A stretch of 64,000 nt of DNA from Adiantum capillus-veneris (Eukaryota > Streptophyta > Polypodiopsida > Polypodiales > Pteridaceae), in NCBI GenBank assembly GCA_014529385.2, contig CM043969.1, positions 29,962,946-30,026,945 on the forward strand, read 5' to 3'. Each line of letters starts with the position of its first letter. The first letter of the stretch is position 1. The notes below the pieces were generated by a model, which was not told the origin of the DNA, searched no databases, and saw only the letters and a list, made by a program, of their open reading frames with translations. Shown here piece by piece: positions 11,943 to 23,617 of this stretch. A program made the position numbers and the translations under genes.

Positions 11943-13736
11943 CTATGCCACATCAACAATTCTTACAAGGCCCATTTTTGAGTCCAAACTTTTCCTAATG
12001 CTCCCACAACATGTGGTCATCTGCAAAGAAGCCACAAACATTTGCTGCAATCTCTCCATCCACTCGATCATACCTTGAAAGCTAACACCCGCCGGTTCTA
12101 GGGTGTGAAAGAATGACTCGCAACAAAGTACCAGCCTACAAATAACTTTAACAAGTAGATATTTTGAAATGTGAACACCAACGATACTCATCAATATTAA
12201 AACAAAATACAACATACCCCCTTTACAAAGTCCTGAACAGTCGTGCAGCTAGACTTCGGCAGCCGTATGTACAATATCCTGAAGAACTGGAAATGAGCTC
12301 CCTCTGCCTTCAAAGTGACAATGGACAGATGTTCTTCAGGACATGTCTCCGCAACCATGCCATCAACCAAAAGAAGATCGGTTGCGAGAAGGAATGCAAC
12401 ATCCACAAGCTCGCTATCCCACTAGTTCCATAAAGGAACTCCACCCGTGCTAGCTGCATGTGGCCTAGTGTGTAAGGGAAAGTCCATGTACATCAAACGT
12501 ACGCCACCCAATCTCAAGTTGGGGTTCATCTGCCCTGTTTTTGCTAGAGAGCCCAAGAATCTACGTAGTGATTGCATAGAACTGCAATCACAATCTTTGT
12601 TAGCACTAAAATTGTGGACATAACTATGAAGGCAAAATAGTGTGGCTTACCTGTCATTGCACAACATATCTAGAATAGCTTTTTCCAAGCACTTGACACT
12701 AGCATGCACTGCAAGGTGGCGTGGCTCTACATGCATATCTGTATACTCAACATAAGATCAAGTATATCTTGCGTGCAATGCTAGAGAGAACAACACAACA
12801 TTAACCATTTTCACGTACCTGGAGGGTTTTCTCCGAACACTCTGGCCATGTTCTATAGGTCCTCTGTAGCCATGCCCTGTGATGGTGAACATGGAGGTGA
12901 CTCCTGGGTGCCCCATTCTGGAGTGAAGAAAAGTGTTGGTACACTGTGGCTCATAGCACCAAGGCTTTGAGAACTATCGCTGACCTCTACAAAATACTCC
13001 TCAACCACATTCTCGCTTTCACTATCATTGGAGGCAACAACTGTCTTCCTTCTCTTCCCACGTTACGGGTCAGCCAAGGGGGCTTGCAGGGCCAATGTGG
13101 AGCCAATCTTTGTGTCTTTCTTTGAGGCTGGCTTCTTTGTTGTGTTTGGAGAGAGTGCATCCTCCAGTTAAATGGATTTCTTCTTTGAAGCAATATGCTC
13201 CACTATTAATGAAGATTATTGTGCCCATGTCGTATTGCATGGAGAAGAAAAAATCTACATAGTACGATACCTATGTAACTTAGCACTTTCTCTTTGGGTT
13301 GGTACTCCTTGTCTGGGTAATCCAACCACCAAGGACACTTAAGCCATGCTCCCTTTGGCCGCAAGTCATTTATCCACACGTCTGGATATAAGCCCGTCTC
13401 CTCTCTCTCTGACCTGTACCATGCATCACTATGGTGCTCGGGAATGGGGAAGACTAGAGCATATCTCCACCATCTACAAGACAAAAATAATGTTTTGTGC
13501 CACCATGACAAGATTAGTGTAACTTACGAAACATACGTAATGTGTCAAGCAAAGATGTTTAACCTGTACAACATGCGTCGTGTCATGCAAGCGAAGTGGG
13601 GTTGATCTTTGAGATCTTCTATTGACTTGATCCGTGCACTCCACTTCTTGGTCAAAGTGGTTTTGTCTATATTTCTGCAATGTGTGTGTGAGTGTGCAAC
13701 CATGCCTCTCTTCAGCCTTCTTGTGTCGGATGGCAA
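11943..13736 (-). pseudogene. decayed multi-exon gene, function unknown
   Basis: Exons can be followed on the minus strand by canonical junctions: exon to 13564 / intron 13474-13563 (acceptor TTTTTGTCTTGTAG); exon 13473-13271 / intron 13203-13270; exon 13202-12819 / intron 12739-12818 (GTACGTG donor); exon 12738-12651 / intron 12582-12650; exon 12581-12218 / intron 12136-12217 (GTATGT donor, TTTGTAG acceptor); last exon 12135-11943. The first four junctions keep frame, and the last is off by one base beside a G5 run. In-frame stops interrupt the exon at 13202-12819 three times and the exon at 12581 once. One exon is Trp/Pro-rich (WWRYALVFPIPEHH...), another Ser/acidic. I recognise no known domain. 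It may be a host gene copy or the accessory ORF of a DNA transposon. Confidence 0.55.
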
Positions 13737-13844
13737 CGGGTTGATTCTCGCCCTCCATTTTCTCGGGCCATCTCAAGCACTCTCCTCCAACATTTAATAA
13801 TAGGACACAAGTTAGATCACCAACATATTGATTTGAGGACATAA

Positions 13845-15328
13845 TCACTTGATCCAACTTTTCAATTGCCACCAATACACGTGATAGCGAAGCCATTGGA
13901 TCCATTCCTTCTTCGTAAACCCTATCCCATTCTCTTTCAAGGTTGCATCACCACCTTGGAGAAAGTCAATAAAGCGGCACTTCCTAGCATAGGAAAAGGG
14001 AGTCTTCTTTTTCATTGCAATATAATCAAAAGAGAAAGATATCAAAAGACTTAAAAAATATTTACCTACTCTCGTGGGGTAATGTGTGCACACACAACCT
14101 CTGCCACTCTAGGGGGTGTCATTTTGGTGGTCTTCTCATCCCAGCCTATAAATGTTATACATTTTTGAAAAAATACGTTGCCATTTTTTGGATTTTCAAT
14201 TGTTGCTATCTCACGCCCTTTGTGGTGAAATACTGCTCTGTTTGAGATAGCGCAAAAATGATACTTTGCTCGTATGCATCAGGTGCCAAGTCATAGTCAA
14301 AGCTCCCTTTTGATGACATCCCTTCAGTTTTACTATGTACATAGCATCGAACTCTTCCTATCATTTACCAAGGACACAATCAAAATATATATAATAAGAA
14401 ATCATAATCAAAACACATTCTCATTTAGCATTGCTTTCAAACATACCCTTAAATGAGTTGAGCAATGACAGACATTGGCAATTTTAGCCACTTTGATTTG
14501 TTTGGACCCCTAAAGTTCAAAGCCCTCTCTACCGCCGGACGTGCTCTTTTTGGAAATTTCTGCAGGAGTGAAGTTGGGTTTGCCAACTCTAGCTTTCTCA
14601 TCATGAATATATCATGCACAATGATGTGAGGGACTGAAACCCTTGCGGCCCTGTTTAACACTCGGATGTAATACACATTGTCAAATACAATAAGATGAAT
14701 TTACATTCGCAAAAGACAGTTGCATTTACTTGTTTATCATTCTTAAAACCAGTAGAAACTCTACTCTCTCATGGGGTTGAAAATCGACAGCATGCACTCC
14801 ATCTGCGGTGCCTTGTCAATTGGGATGTCGTTCTTGTTCATCCACCGCATCCATGCCTCCATACTATGATTTTTGTCTCAAACCAAATAGTACCTCATGA
14901 CCATGTGACTAATGTTGGGGATTAAACGAAGCTCCTCGTCCAAAGTCATATGACATTGCAAGATCTCTCGAAGTGTGACCACGACGAGAGAATTGCTTAT
15001 GATCATCCCCAGGAATGCGCTGACTTACAATAAATCTTGCCATGGCTGGTTGGTAACTTTAATTTGCAATAGAGAGTTGCAAATCCATCACATGGTCATC
15101 ATGTGTGTGGATGGCGGGGTTCAAAAGAAGTTGACATAGAGGTAAGCGCGGAAGTTTTCCATCATAGGGAGCTCTATGATAATCCACCCAACCCAAAGAA
15201 ATATGCTTGCCAACCACATTTCGAAAGGGTTCATTTCCTATGTCTTCTCTTGTGGTAGAAATTTCCACACGATGGCTCAATTCTTCACTTGATTGCGTTG
15301 TTTCACCCACACCAGTTACGATGGACAC
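13845..15328 (-). pseudogene. further coding-like segments upstream of the unknown gene
   Basis: Same strand as the gene at 11943-13736 and probably its 5' part. Protein-like frames lie at 15059-15328 (contains VVGKHISLGWVDYHRAPYDG), about 14750-14990 (a frame including MTLDEELRLIPNISHMVMRYY), 14449-14676 and 13845-14093. I could not join them into one reading frame with confidence, although short introns would explain the frame changes. No domain recognised. Confidence 0.35.
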
Positions 15329-15714
15329 AATTTGATCTAGAGAGCTTACGAATTGAGATTGTTCGCTCTGTTGAGTGCATCATAGAGGGACTTCTTGCAA
15401 CGTAGCAACATAAATTTCATCCATGGGACCATTGTTTTTTGATTGATTTCTTGTCCTCATAGCTTATATAAAGAATTAGATAAAATTAGTCAAAGGTATG
15501 GATTATAAGAAATTGAAGTTAAGAACTTGAGAGAAAGAAAGTGGGATCAAGTGAAAGCTTGACAGAGAAATTAGTGTAAGATAGGGAAGTAGGGATGAAG
15601 AGAAATATAGAACTTGAAATAAGAAGATATGAAGAGCTAAGAGCTTGAGAATCATATTCTTTATAAATTTTTTAAATTAAAAAATTAGAAATTTTTATTT
15701 TTAAAAAATATTCG

Positions 15715-16733
15715 GGTGTGTGTGTGGGGGGGGGGGGGGGTGGGTGAGTGTATGTGTGTGTGTGTGGTGAATGCACGGTGTGTGTGTATGGTGGATGCGT
15801 GCCCACACACAGACACGTGCCCGCGTGGGCAATGTGTGTGTATGTGTGTATGACACAACACACACACACCCGTGGGGTGGGTGTGACACACACACACACA
15901 CACACACACCACACGGGTGTGTGTGTGTGGAGGGGGGGAGGGGCGGTATGTGTGGGTGTGAAAGACGTGCACGTGCGTATGCGTGTGTTTGGTGGGGAGA
16001 GGGGGACGGCATGTGAGAGCCACACGCTACCACTTGGTGGCATGTGTCCCCACATGGCCCCATGGCGCTTGGCGGATGGGGACATGCTCCCCATGCACCA
16101 AATGTCGTTGGGTGGTGCGTAGCCCAAGGGCCACGCGTTGCCCAATGGCAGACTTGATGGCCACAGAGTGGCCACGCATGTCGTGCCTCATGGCCATGTG
16201 GTCTACCACGTGTACTGTCGACTACACGTGGCATGTCACGTGACCATCACGCTGCCACGCTGACAACACGACGACCAAGTGGCATGCTATGTGCCCTCTT
16301 TTCTGGGGCCACGTGGCATGCCACGTGTACCATCGTTGAATGACAGTACACATGGCATGCCACCTAGCCACCCCACTAGCGATGTAGTAGCACATGTGGC
16401 CATCGTGGCATGCCACGTGTACCGTCGGCGGCTCGCGACAGTTCATGTGGCAGACCACGTGGCCACGAGGTGGCCTGCATGTCTACTCTGTGGCCACGTG
16501 GTCTGCCACCAGTGGGCGACGCGTGGCCCTTGAGCTATGCACCACCCAACGACCCTTAGCGCATGGCCAAGCGCCTGGGGGCCACAGGGGGACACATGCC
16601 ACCACGTGGCAGTGTGTGGCCCATGCATGCCACCCCCCTCACACACACACGCACACGCTCGGCCGCCCCCCCACACCTGGGCGCCTACACACCCAACCTC
16701 CTCCCCTACTACACAAATATACACTCACATCAA

Positions 16734-16765
<32 letters not shown>

Positions 16766-16930
16766 AGGAGGGGAGCGGCATGCGTGGGCCACGGGCTGCC
16801 ACCGGGCGACACACCACTGGGTGGTAGCGTGTGGCCCATGCATGCCGCCTCCCTGTCCCACACACACCTCACACCGAATGTGTGTGCTTGTCACACACAC
16901 ATATTTGCGTGCGCTCACACTCGCACACAA
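15715..16930. repeat. GT/CA-rich foldback with CACGTG palindromes
   Basis: A 1.2-kb G+C-rich island set abruptly between AT-rich flanks. The left part (15715-15960) is GT-rich with a G15 run, and the right part (16630-16925) is CA-rich. Between them, sequence at about 16020-16240 reappears inverted at about 16440-16630: the block around GGGCCACGCGTTGCCCA (16130-16146) matches the complement of that around 16515-16535. The centre (16200-16610) holds nine CACGTG hexamers and several GGCATGCCAC palindromes. A smaller inverted repeat with related sequence lies at 16765-16870. The long ORFs across it on both strands are composition artefacts. It looks like a foldback or MITE-like element, or an amplified palindrome; no transposase is linked to it. 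Confidence 0.75.
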
Positions 16931-17260
16931 ACATTATATTATATATAATTTTCTAAACATTATTTCTTAAAATTATATATTTGTAATATTGTTTTAAGAT
17001 AAATTTGTTGAAATATCAAAATATTATTAAATCTTAATTTATAATGTTATATTATTAGATGTGAGTATATAAACAATTTGTTAATTGTTATAATGCAATC
17101 TTATGCTTAATTATTTGTTTAGATTATTATTATGGCTTGTTCTTTATTGTTTTTTGATAAAGACCTTTCTTATCCTTTTTACAATGGTAAATTTATAATA
17201 TCTAAATCATTCTTTTTAGAAATATTAATTTTTCCAATGCAGTTTACAACTTTAGATGCA

Positions 17261-20200
17261 ATGGTTGAGGTTGGTGACATTGAGATGACTTTGCCTTTTT
17301 AAAGGACGCTCAACAAATTGGGTGAATTCATCTATGTACTAGATGAACAACTTTCATGTAAATACAAAGTCAACGTGTCCCATCAAGCACACTATGTAGG
17401 CTCACCTAGCACGACTCCCATTTCCATTGTGGATAGTCCGTCAGAGATTCACTTCGCTCACAAGGAGTTAGTATATCTTTGCACCCCACCTCGAGTTTTG
17501 CTTCCAAATAGCTCCAAAAGGAGTACAAGACAAAAACTTATGGAAGCCAAAAAGAAGGGCACATTGACAAAGCTTTTAATGCAAATACAACAAGTGGAAC
17601 AAGTTATAGATATTGCCACCTACCATGGGGAGGTTGCACCATATGGATGCAGTGGAGCATAAGTATGATCTTGATTTGTGGTTGAAGCCACAAACGTCCA
17701 ATATAGTTTTCCCAAGTGTAGTGCGTCTTAGTCATTGCCTAGGACCTCTGAAGTGCATGAATGAACAATGTGCCCACTTGGCTAATTATAATATTCCCAA
17801 TACAAGTCATTTCAACGGGTACATACAAAAGGCAACTACACCCAAAAAATATTATAAGATTGGAGATAAGAGCCTTACATGCCACTTTTGCAAGGCAATT
17901 GCTTTTTGTGTTGCAACATGTGATTGTGTAGTATACTATGTCATGCCATCCAATGAGACCACCACCAGAGTGATGATTCATCGTGGCACACATAGAGAGG
18001 ATGTGCGCAGTGGCACATCCAAAACACTAACGGACAACACCAACGTGATGGTGCAAAGGATTTTGATTGTTGATCCACATGCAGGAGCCAGGAAGTTTCA
18101 AATGTGTTTGACAAAAGAAACTATAAGTACAACACTTCTTCGCAACAACACTAAGGAAGGAATTTTAGGTGAGCAACAGCTATTTGCAAGCGCTGAGGAG
18201 TTGGGGCCATTGGTGCAAGATAATTGGTATGTGCATTTCCTAGATTCTTATTTCAATGATAAACTCTATACTAAATTATTTTTTCTCTGAACACTATGAA
18301 CGTTGTTAGGTTTCAAAGGTCAATATCTAGTTTACAAAGAGGTGTTGACAAAGAATCTTTTGGCATTGATGCACTTCTAAAGCTGAAGCAAGACTGCATA
18401 TATGATTTTTTTCATGGAAGTAGGTTTGTTGATGAAGGTACGGAGGGAGAGAAATGTTATGTCTTCAAAATGTCCACAATTGGTCTAGCATTTCATGTGG
18501 AGCTGGTGAACCAAATGAGACAATACATGGATGGTGATCCTCAACGTGCATGGATTCAGTTTGACCACATCACACGTGTTAACGATTGGGTGACTATAGC
18601 CTGTCATGTCTATGATCCAAGGTATATGGTGCACCTTGATAGCAACGTGGGACTTTCTCTCTAAAATTTTTTTTATAGCATGCAGGACTTTTTGACTATT
18701 TCAACTTGTGAAATGGAAGAGGAAGACATGGAAACGCAATGTCTGTTTTGGGAGTTCCTCAATGATGTAATACTATCATGTGGGTGTGACAGAGCTAATT
18801 TCTTTGGCTTCATGGAAGATGAAGCTCAAGAAAATTGGAATGCAATTTGAATTGTTTTCAATGGTGGCAACAAGACCAATACAATGAGTGGTCAAGAGTG
18901 TTATTGTCTTTTCCATTGGAAGCAAAGCTTGAATTAACACACAATGAAGTATGTGCTGCAAGCTTCTCAACACACACACAAAGAAATGTGTGATAAGTAG
19001 AGGCAAGCACCAACAAAAGAGGCTGCAGTAGCAGAGGCTTGTTTGATACGCCAATGGTGGCATAACGGTCATTTCATAGACCGTAACATTTCATACATGG
19101 ATTCATGGCTTAGTTGGTGGGAAATTTGTATTGCACATTGGGATGGCATTATGACGTGCGTAAAAAAAAGCTTTGATGGACCAAACACTCCACGCGCAAA
19201 CCTTGTCGAGAGCAAGCATGGTAGCAGGCTAGCAAGGGAGGATTTTTGTAAATTCATTTCATTATATGATGCATGTACAACCGACTTAGAAAATTCCATC
19301 TTACAAAGCACAAAGGCCATTTCATACAGCCATGGAGAACACATTGGGAAGGGTCCATCGATACAAAAGCTTGCTGAGCGCCATGAAAAACATCCCAATC
19401 AAGTAGTAAGAGCAGTGAACGAGGCGATTGAGAGCACTCCAATGTATAAACAACGGACTCCATTGACAGGAGATAAGGAGACATCAAGGCAAAAATGCAA
19501 GCCAAATGAGGTTATCAATGTGGAAGATGATGCATCGCATAAGCCTAAGTACAACTCGGTCACAAAGATCGTAAGAAGTGTGGAAGACCCCGTAAGATCA
19601 ACTTTGCACAAGAAGAGATATCACAAACCCCAAAACAAAGTATAGGTTTGGGTGGGCAGTATGTAGTGAAACGCAAGGTCAATGAGGCAATGTGGGCCGT
19701 ATGTTGAACTCCACAAGATAGTAGAGTCACATGTAGTGGCCCGCCAAGATGAGGACGAAGGTGTGTAAGCAGTATTGCAGGTTTAAGCCTTGGTATACCG
19801 GCCCCATATTTTGAAGGATATCAAAAGCATCCAAATGGTGTGGTACGCCAGTGGTTTTGGTTTTGTTCATATCATGTCTTGCATTGCCACATAATAGACC
19901 AGAACATTGAGCCGCAGTCACATCATCCACTAGACACTTGGCCCATGCATCTGGGCACCAGCCTATGTGAGGATGAAGTGCAAATATTTCATGAAGTGGG
20001 GTATCAAGTGGATTTCAAGAAAGAAGGGATCTCTAATGGAACGCCGGGTGTTCCTGCACAAAATATGACCAACTTTCCTTTCAAGTCAAAAGAAACATCC
20101 ACTCCTCAAGGCAGTGCACAAGCCACAATGCGAGATGGTTTGCGTGTACGGTATCGGAATTCCATTTTCAAGGACGTTGCTCGCAAGATCAGTTTAGTGC

Positions 20201-20532
20201 TAGCACTGAGAGCCAAGGTTGTAGAAGAGATATGTGTGGTCGATGGTGTTCATGAGATCTTTAAAGTAGAGACAAAATGTGTGGATGGTCATGTCGGGTT
20301 GCAAAATGTTTGTATTTGCAACCAGCCATCGTGCACATGTCCATACTTCATGGAATGTGTGTCAAAGAAAAAACCATATCCTGCATGTAAACATTTGTAT
20401 TTTATTTGTTTGTGTTTTCTAGGGTTAATCCAAAATGAGAACATGTTTATCCATCAACCAATTTTGGCATATGCTGATATCTTCAGGGCACTGAGCCAAG
20501 GTTGGAGGACCTATCCAGGCGTAAATGCATAG
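17261..20532 (+). pseudogene. MULE-like transposase pseudogene with SWIM finger
   Basis: Order of parts: an N-terminal segment from ATG 17261 (TAA at 17300, frameshift near 17630); a Cys/His-rich region at about 17755-17990 (CxxxxC, CxxC, and IHRGTH) like the N-terminal zinc fingers of MULE transposases; intron 18227-18309 (GTATGT...TTAG), which keeps frame; a DDE core with Asp at 18563-18565 (WIQFDHI), intron 18622-18678, Asp at 18818-18820 (FMEDEAQENW) and Glu at 19208-19210 (NLVESKHG), spaced about 66 and 130 residues; then a SWIM finger CxC...CxH at 20332-20394. Stops TGA 18848, TAA 18935, TAG 18998 and frame breaks near 19645-19840 inactivate it. MULE transposases typically carry zinc finger, DDE and SWIM in this order. 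Terminal inverted repeats were not identified. The gene ends next to an opposing gag remnant. Confidence 0.75.
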
Positions 20533-20559
20533 CATTTGTTGTTTTTCACTTTTTGTATG

Positions 20560-21553
20560 TCAATTCACAAAATGGACAACTCTACCATGTTCTAGTTTTA
20601 TCTTATGATGGCCACATTTCAGTACATTGTTTTGCAGTTTTTTCAAACAATTTTCAAATTTGGAAAGTGGTTGTTTATGTGTCACATCCAAATGCCTCAT
20701 TGAATTTTTGGATGAATTCCAAGACTTTGTCTGTAGCACCAAAGGTGCCATCGTAGGTAAGGAAAGAGATGTTCTTTCCTCCCTCTTTGAACTTTTTGAG
20801 CTTGGACAACCTCTTCCACGCGGCATAGGTTTTCCTATGGCCTCTTCTTTTTGGTGCTTCGAAAGTTGCACCATCACTTTCTTCAGAAGAGGAAGAATTT
20901 GAGGAGGATGGAGAAGAGGGTGACCTCTTTCTCGGCTTTTTCTTCCCTTGTTCCTCCTTGTCTGCACCATCACCATCTTCATGAGAGGAAGAGGTTGAAG
21001 AAGATGGAGAAGAGGGTGAACTCTTTCTCGCCTTTTTCTTCTCTTGTTTTCTCTTGTCCCTATTTGAATTATGGTGAAGAGAATTGTGCGATAGTCTTCT
21101 CCATCTAGGGGGTGTTGGAGAGCATTTTTTCCACCGTCTTCGTGGAGCTATCTCCATCGAGGTGGCAGGAGACTCACTTCATTCTTGTTCTTTCAATGGG
21201 GGCTCTACCATTGAAACTTGAGTTCTCCTTTGGGAAGGAGATGCATCGTCGAGTAGTATATTTTTGAGCCCTTCGTACGGATCCTCTTCTTCTTCCCTTA
21301 TCGGAGAGAGACCTTTTTTGGAAGTCTCACAAGGAGGCTTCCTAGGTACTCTCTCTTCTTGGTAGGGAGTTTGGAGAAGCCCACGAGCACGTAGCTGCCG
21401 TTGCACTTCACTTTGGAGGGATGGATTGCCCATGGCTTGTTGAAGCCTAGTAATAGGGCAATTAGCAAGCATAGGGGTATCATTAGTAGCTTGGTCATTA
21501 GCAAAATAGAATCTATCAACATTAATTTCACTCTCTTTACTATTGTCAGCCAT
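20560..21553 (-). pseudogene. retrotransposon gag remnant
   Basis: The first frame starts at 21553 (MADNSKESEINVDRF) and runs to 21179. A second frame, 21157-20675, holds two near-identical Ser/Pro-rich, Lys-rich repeats (KSSPSSPSSSTSSS and RSPSSPSSSNSSS) and ends with FLTYDGTFGATDKVLEFIQ, which resembles the start of the conserved gypsy gag domain. The rest of gag decays over 20560-20670 by frame changes and is cut off beside the SWIM pseudogene. A primer-binding site at 21958 lies about 400 bp upstream in the right orientation. No pol remains. Confidence 0.65.
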
Positions 21554-21957
21554 TCTAACAACTTTTAGGTGTAAATTTTTTAAGTTTACTTTGGCACTTC
21601 AAGCCCTAGTTGCTACTCCTCTTAGCCCCTTTAGAAAAGCACTCAAGCTCTTGTACCTGTGTCTCGAATATCATTAATTGCAAGGAATAAAAGAGAGGGT
21701 CTTTCACCACCAAAACAGTACCAGCTCCTATCAAGATTCTAATAGCTCAATAGTGGTTAAGCCATAGGCAAGCCCCATAGGACTTAACTGTTAAGACCAT
21801 AGCTCTTGACGATGATGCCCCATTATCTGCACAAAGTAGGCGCAATGCAAGTCTAAAAAATCCCTATTCTACTTACTCAATTGCAATTAATAATACCAAC
21901 CATTTATAGTAGTCAGCTTGAGGACCTCTCTTCTTGAGCAAGAAAAGAGAAACTTGT

Positions 21958-21969
21958 GCTTTGATACCA
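21958..21969 (-). other. tRNA-iMet-type primer-binding site; LTR begins at 21971
   Basis: The minus strand reads TGGTATCAAAGC, one base from the TGGTATCAGAGC site complementary to plant initiator tRNA-Met. It is directly preceded on that strand by a stretch ending TGTTACA, so an LTR end with CA is at 21971. It belongs to the gag remnant at 20560-21553. The other end of the LTR, somewhere in 22-23.5 kb, could not be fixed. Confidence 0.65.
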
Positions 21970-23394
21970 ATGTAACATTTAATGGTCTAGTAACTTGTGT
22001 ATAGCCAAAAATAGAATAGACATAGTGAGCATTTCATTAAGAATAGATTCCTAATGAGCATAGCAAGAGTGCTTGGATGGAGAGAGTAACAGAAGCATAG
22101 CACCTAGCTAGATAGGCATGAAAAATACTTCAAAAAAAGAGAGAAATTAAGCTACTGACAATAGTTGAGGACCGGATTTACCTGGAGATGGTCCCCCCTC
22201 CAAAAGGCTTTGTATCATAGGTTTCCCCCATCAAGGTAGACATTTTACAATACAATACTTTGTGTTCCTTCAATAACTTGATGGTGCAATGAAGATGGAA
22301 GCTTCAAGCACCAAGCTTACACTTGAAAACACAACATCAATTCCCTCACAGTCTTAGACCCAAGACCTCACACACCTTCGAAGATGGTGAGAGATAGCGG
22401 GGTATGAGAGTAGATGGAGAGGAAGAAGTATAATTACGACAAACAAGTATGTCTCCTCACATAATCACTCTTAATATCTTAGCATAGCTTAGTAATAAGC
22501 ATGGTAGAGGAGATGAGCATGCATTGGAGCTTGGCTCTTGGCTAGATTTGCATCACAAAGACAAGAGTTGTTGGTGTAGGCCTCCCTTCTCACAAGCTTG
22601 GAGTAGATGGTGAGCTTTCCATTAAATCTTGAGAAGTAGATAGTCCTCTTTACTTCACACCTGACATCGTGTGAGTGTGTGTGTGATAATGCCTTGCAAA
22701 AATCATCCCCCTCTCTCTCTTGGTCGACCCCTCTTGACATTTTCTCATGCTGGCATCCTATTGGCCCCTGTAAATCTTAGCCAATGATCATAATTAAGAA
22801 GCATAAGTGATCACCTTGTGATAGGAGTCCCCCTTTTCCCTTTTGTGAGAGCTTTAGGTATTTAAACAATTAAATTAATCCCTCAATGGACCCTTTCGTC
22901 TCCTAGCCAATAGGAGTCAGGCAAGCCATTGGGCTGCTGAATGCTCATTGGACCCCTTGGGAGACTGTCCAATAGTCTTCTAGAGAGATTAATTTCTATT
23001 GGTTCTTTTATCAAGTGTTTTTAAATAAATTAAACTAGATGTACTCTAGCCTAATTCTCATTGGTCCACCTCTATGGCAATCCAATAGGATTTGAATGCA
23101 CCTTGGGGAAACTAGGCTAGGAACTTGACAAGAGTCCTCTATAACCTTTGTGTAAAGGGAGCTTGGGTGAGTGTGTGTGAGTTTCTCTCTCATCCCCTAC
23201 AAAAAGGACTCACCCCCTCCTGGATAGGGATCTGGGAAGACTTTTGGGTCTTCCCACAAGCATCCAATTCTCCCTAAGGTTTGACCCCATTGAAGATTTG
23301 ATTTAATTTTGGAACCTTAGCATTTTGGAAGTCGTAATGGGCTGAACCTAAGGGTCTTTGAAGCTCATTGATGCACATTGCTCTTTTTCAGATG

Positions 23395-23418
23395 CCCCCC
23401 CCCCCCCCCCCCCCCCCC
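23395..23418. repeat. poly-C tract, 24 C
   Basis: Uninterrupted C run, the second poly-C tract of the window. Confidence 0.95.
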
Positions 23419-23570
23419 TCCCCCTGGATCCTCCTTTGGATCCCTATTGTGACCGGTCTGCCAGCCTAACCAATATTTTAGCTTTTTCTCCCCTGGTACT
23501 TCCCCATATTAAATGATCACTTTAACATGAGAAAATCATTAAGGAGAATTAGGTATTACTGACATTAAGC

Positions 23571-23573
<3 letters not shown>

Positions 23574-23615
<42 letters not shown>
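23574..23615. repeat. (AG)n microsatellite
   Basis: AG dinucleotide repeat of about 20 units, about 160 bp from the second poly-C tract. The same pairing of poly-C and (AG)n occurs at the left end of the window. Confidence 0.95.

Positions 23616-23617
<2 letters not shown>

Noticed and set aside
15672-16970. Many long overlapping ORFs on both strands (up to about 180 codons)
   Set aside because: The GT/CA repeats and G+C-rich palindromes lack stop codons in all frames. The products are Thr/His/Cys/Val low complexity with no domain.
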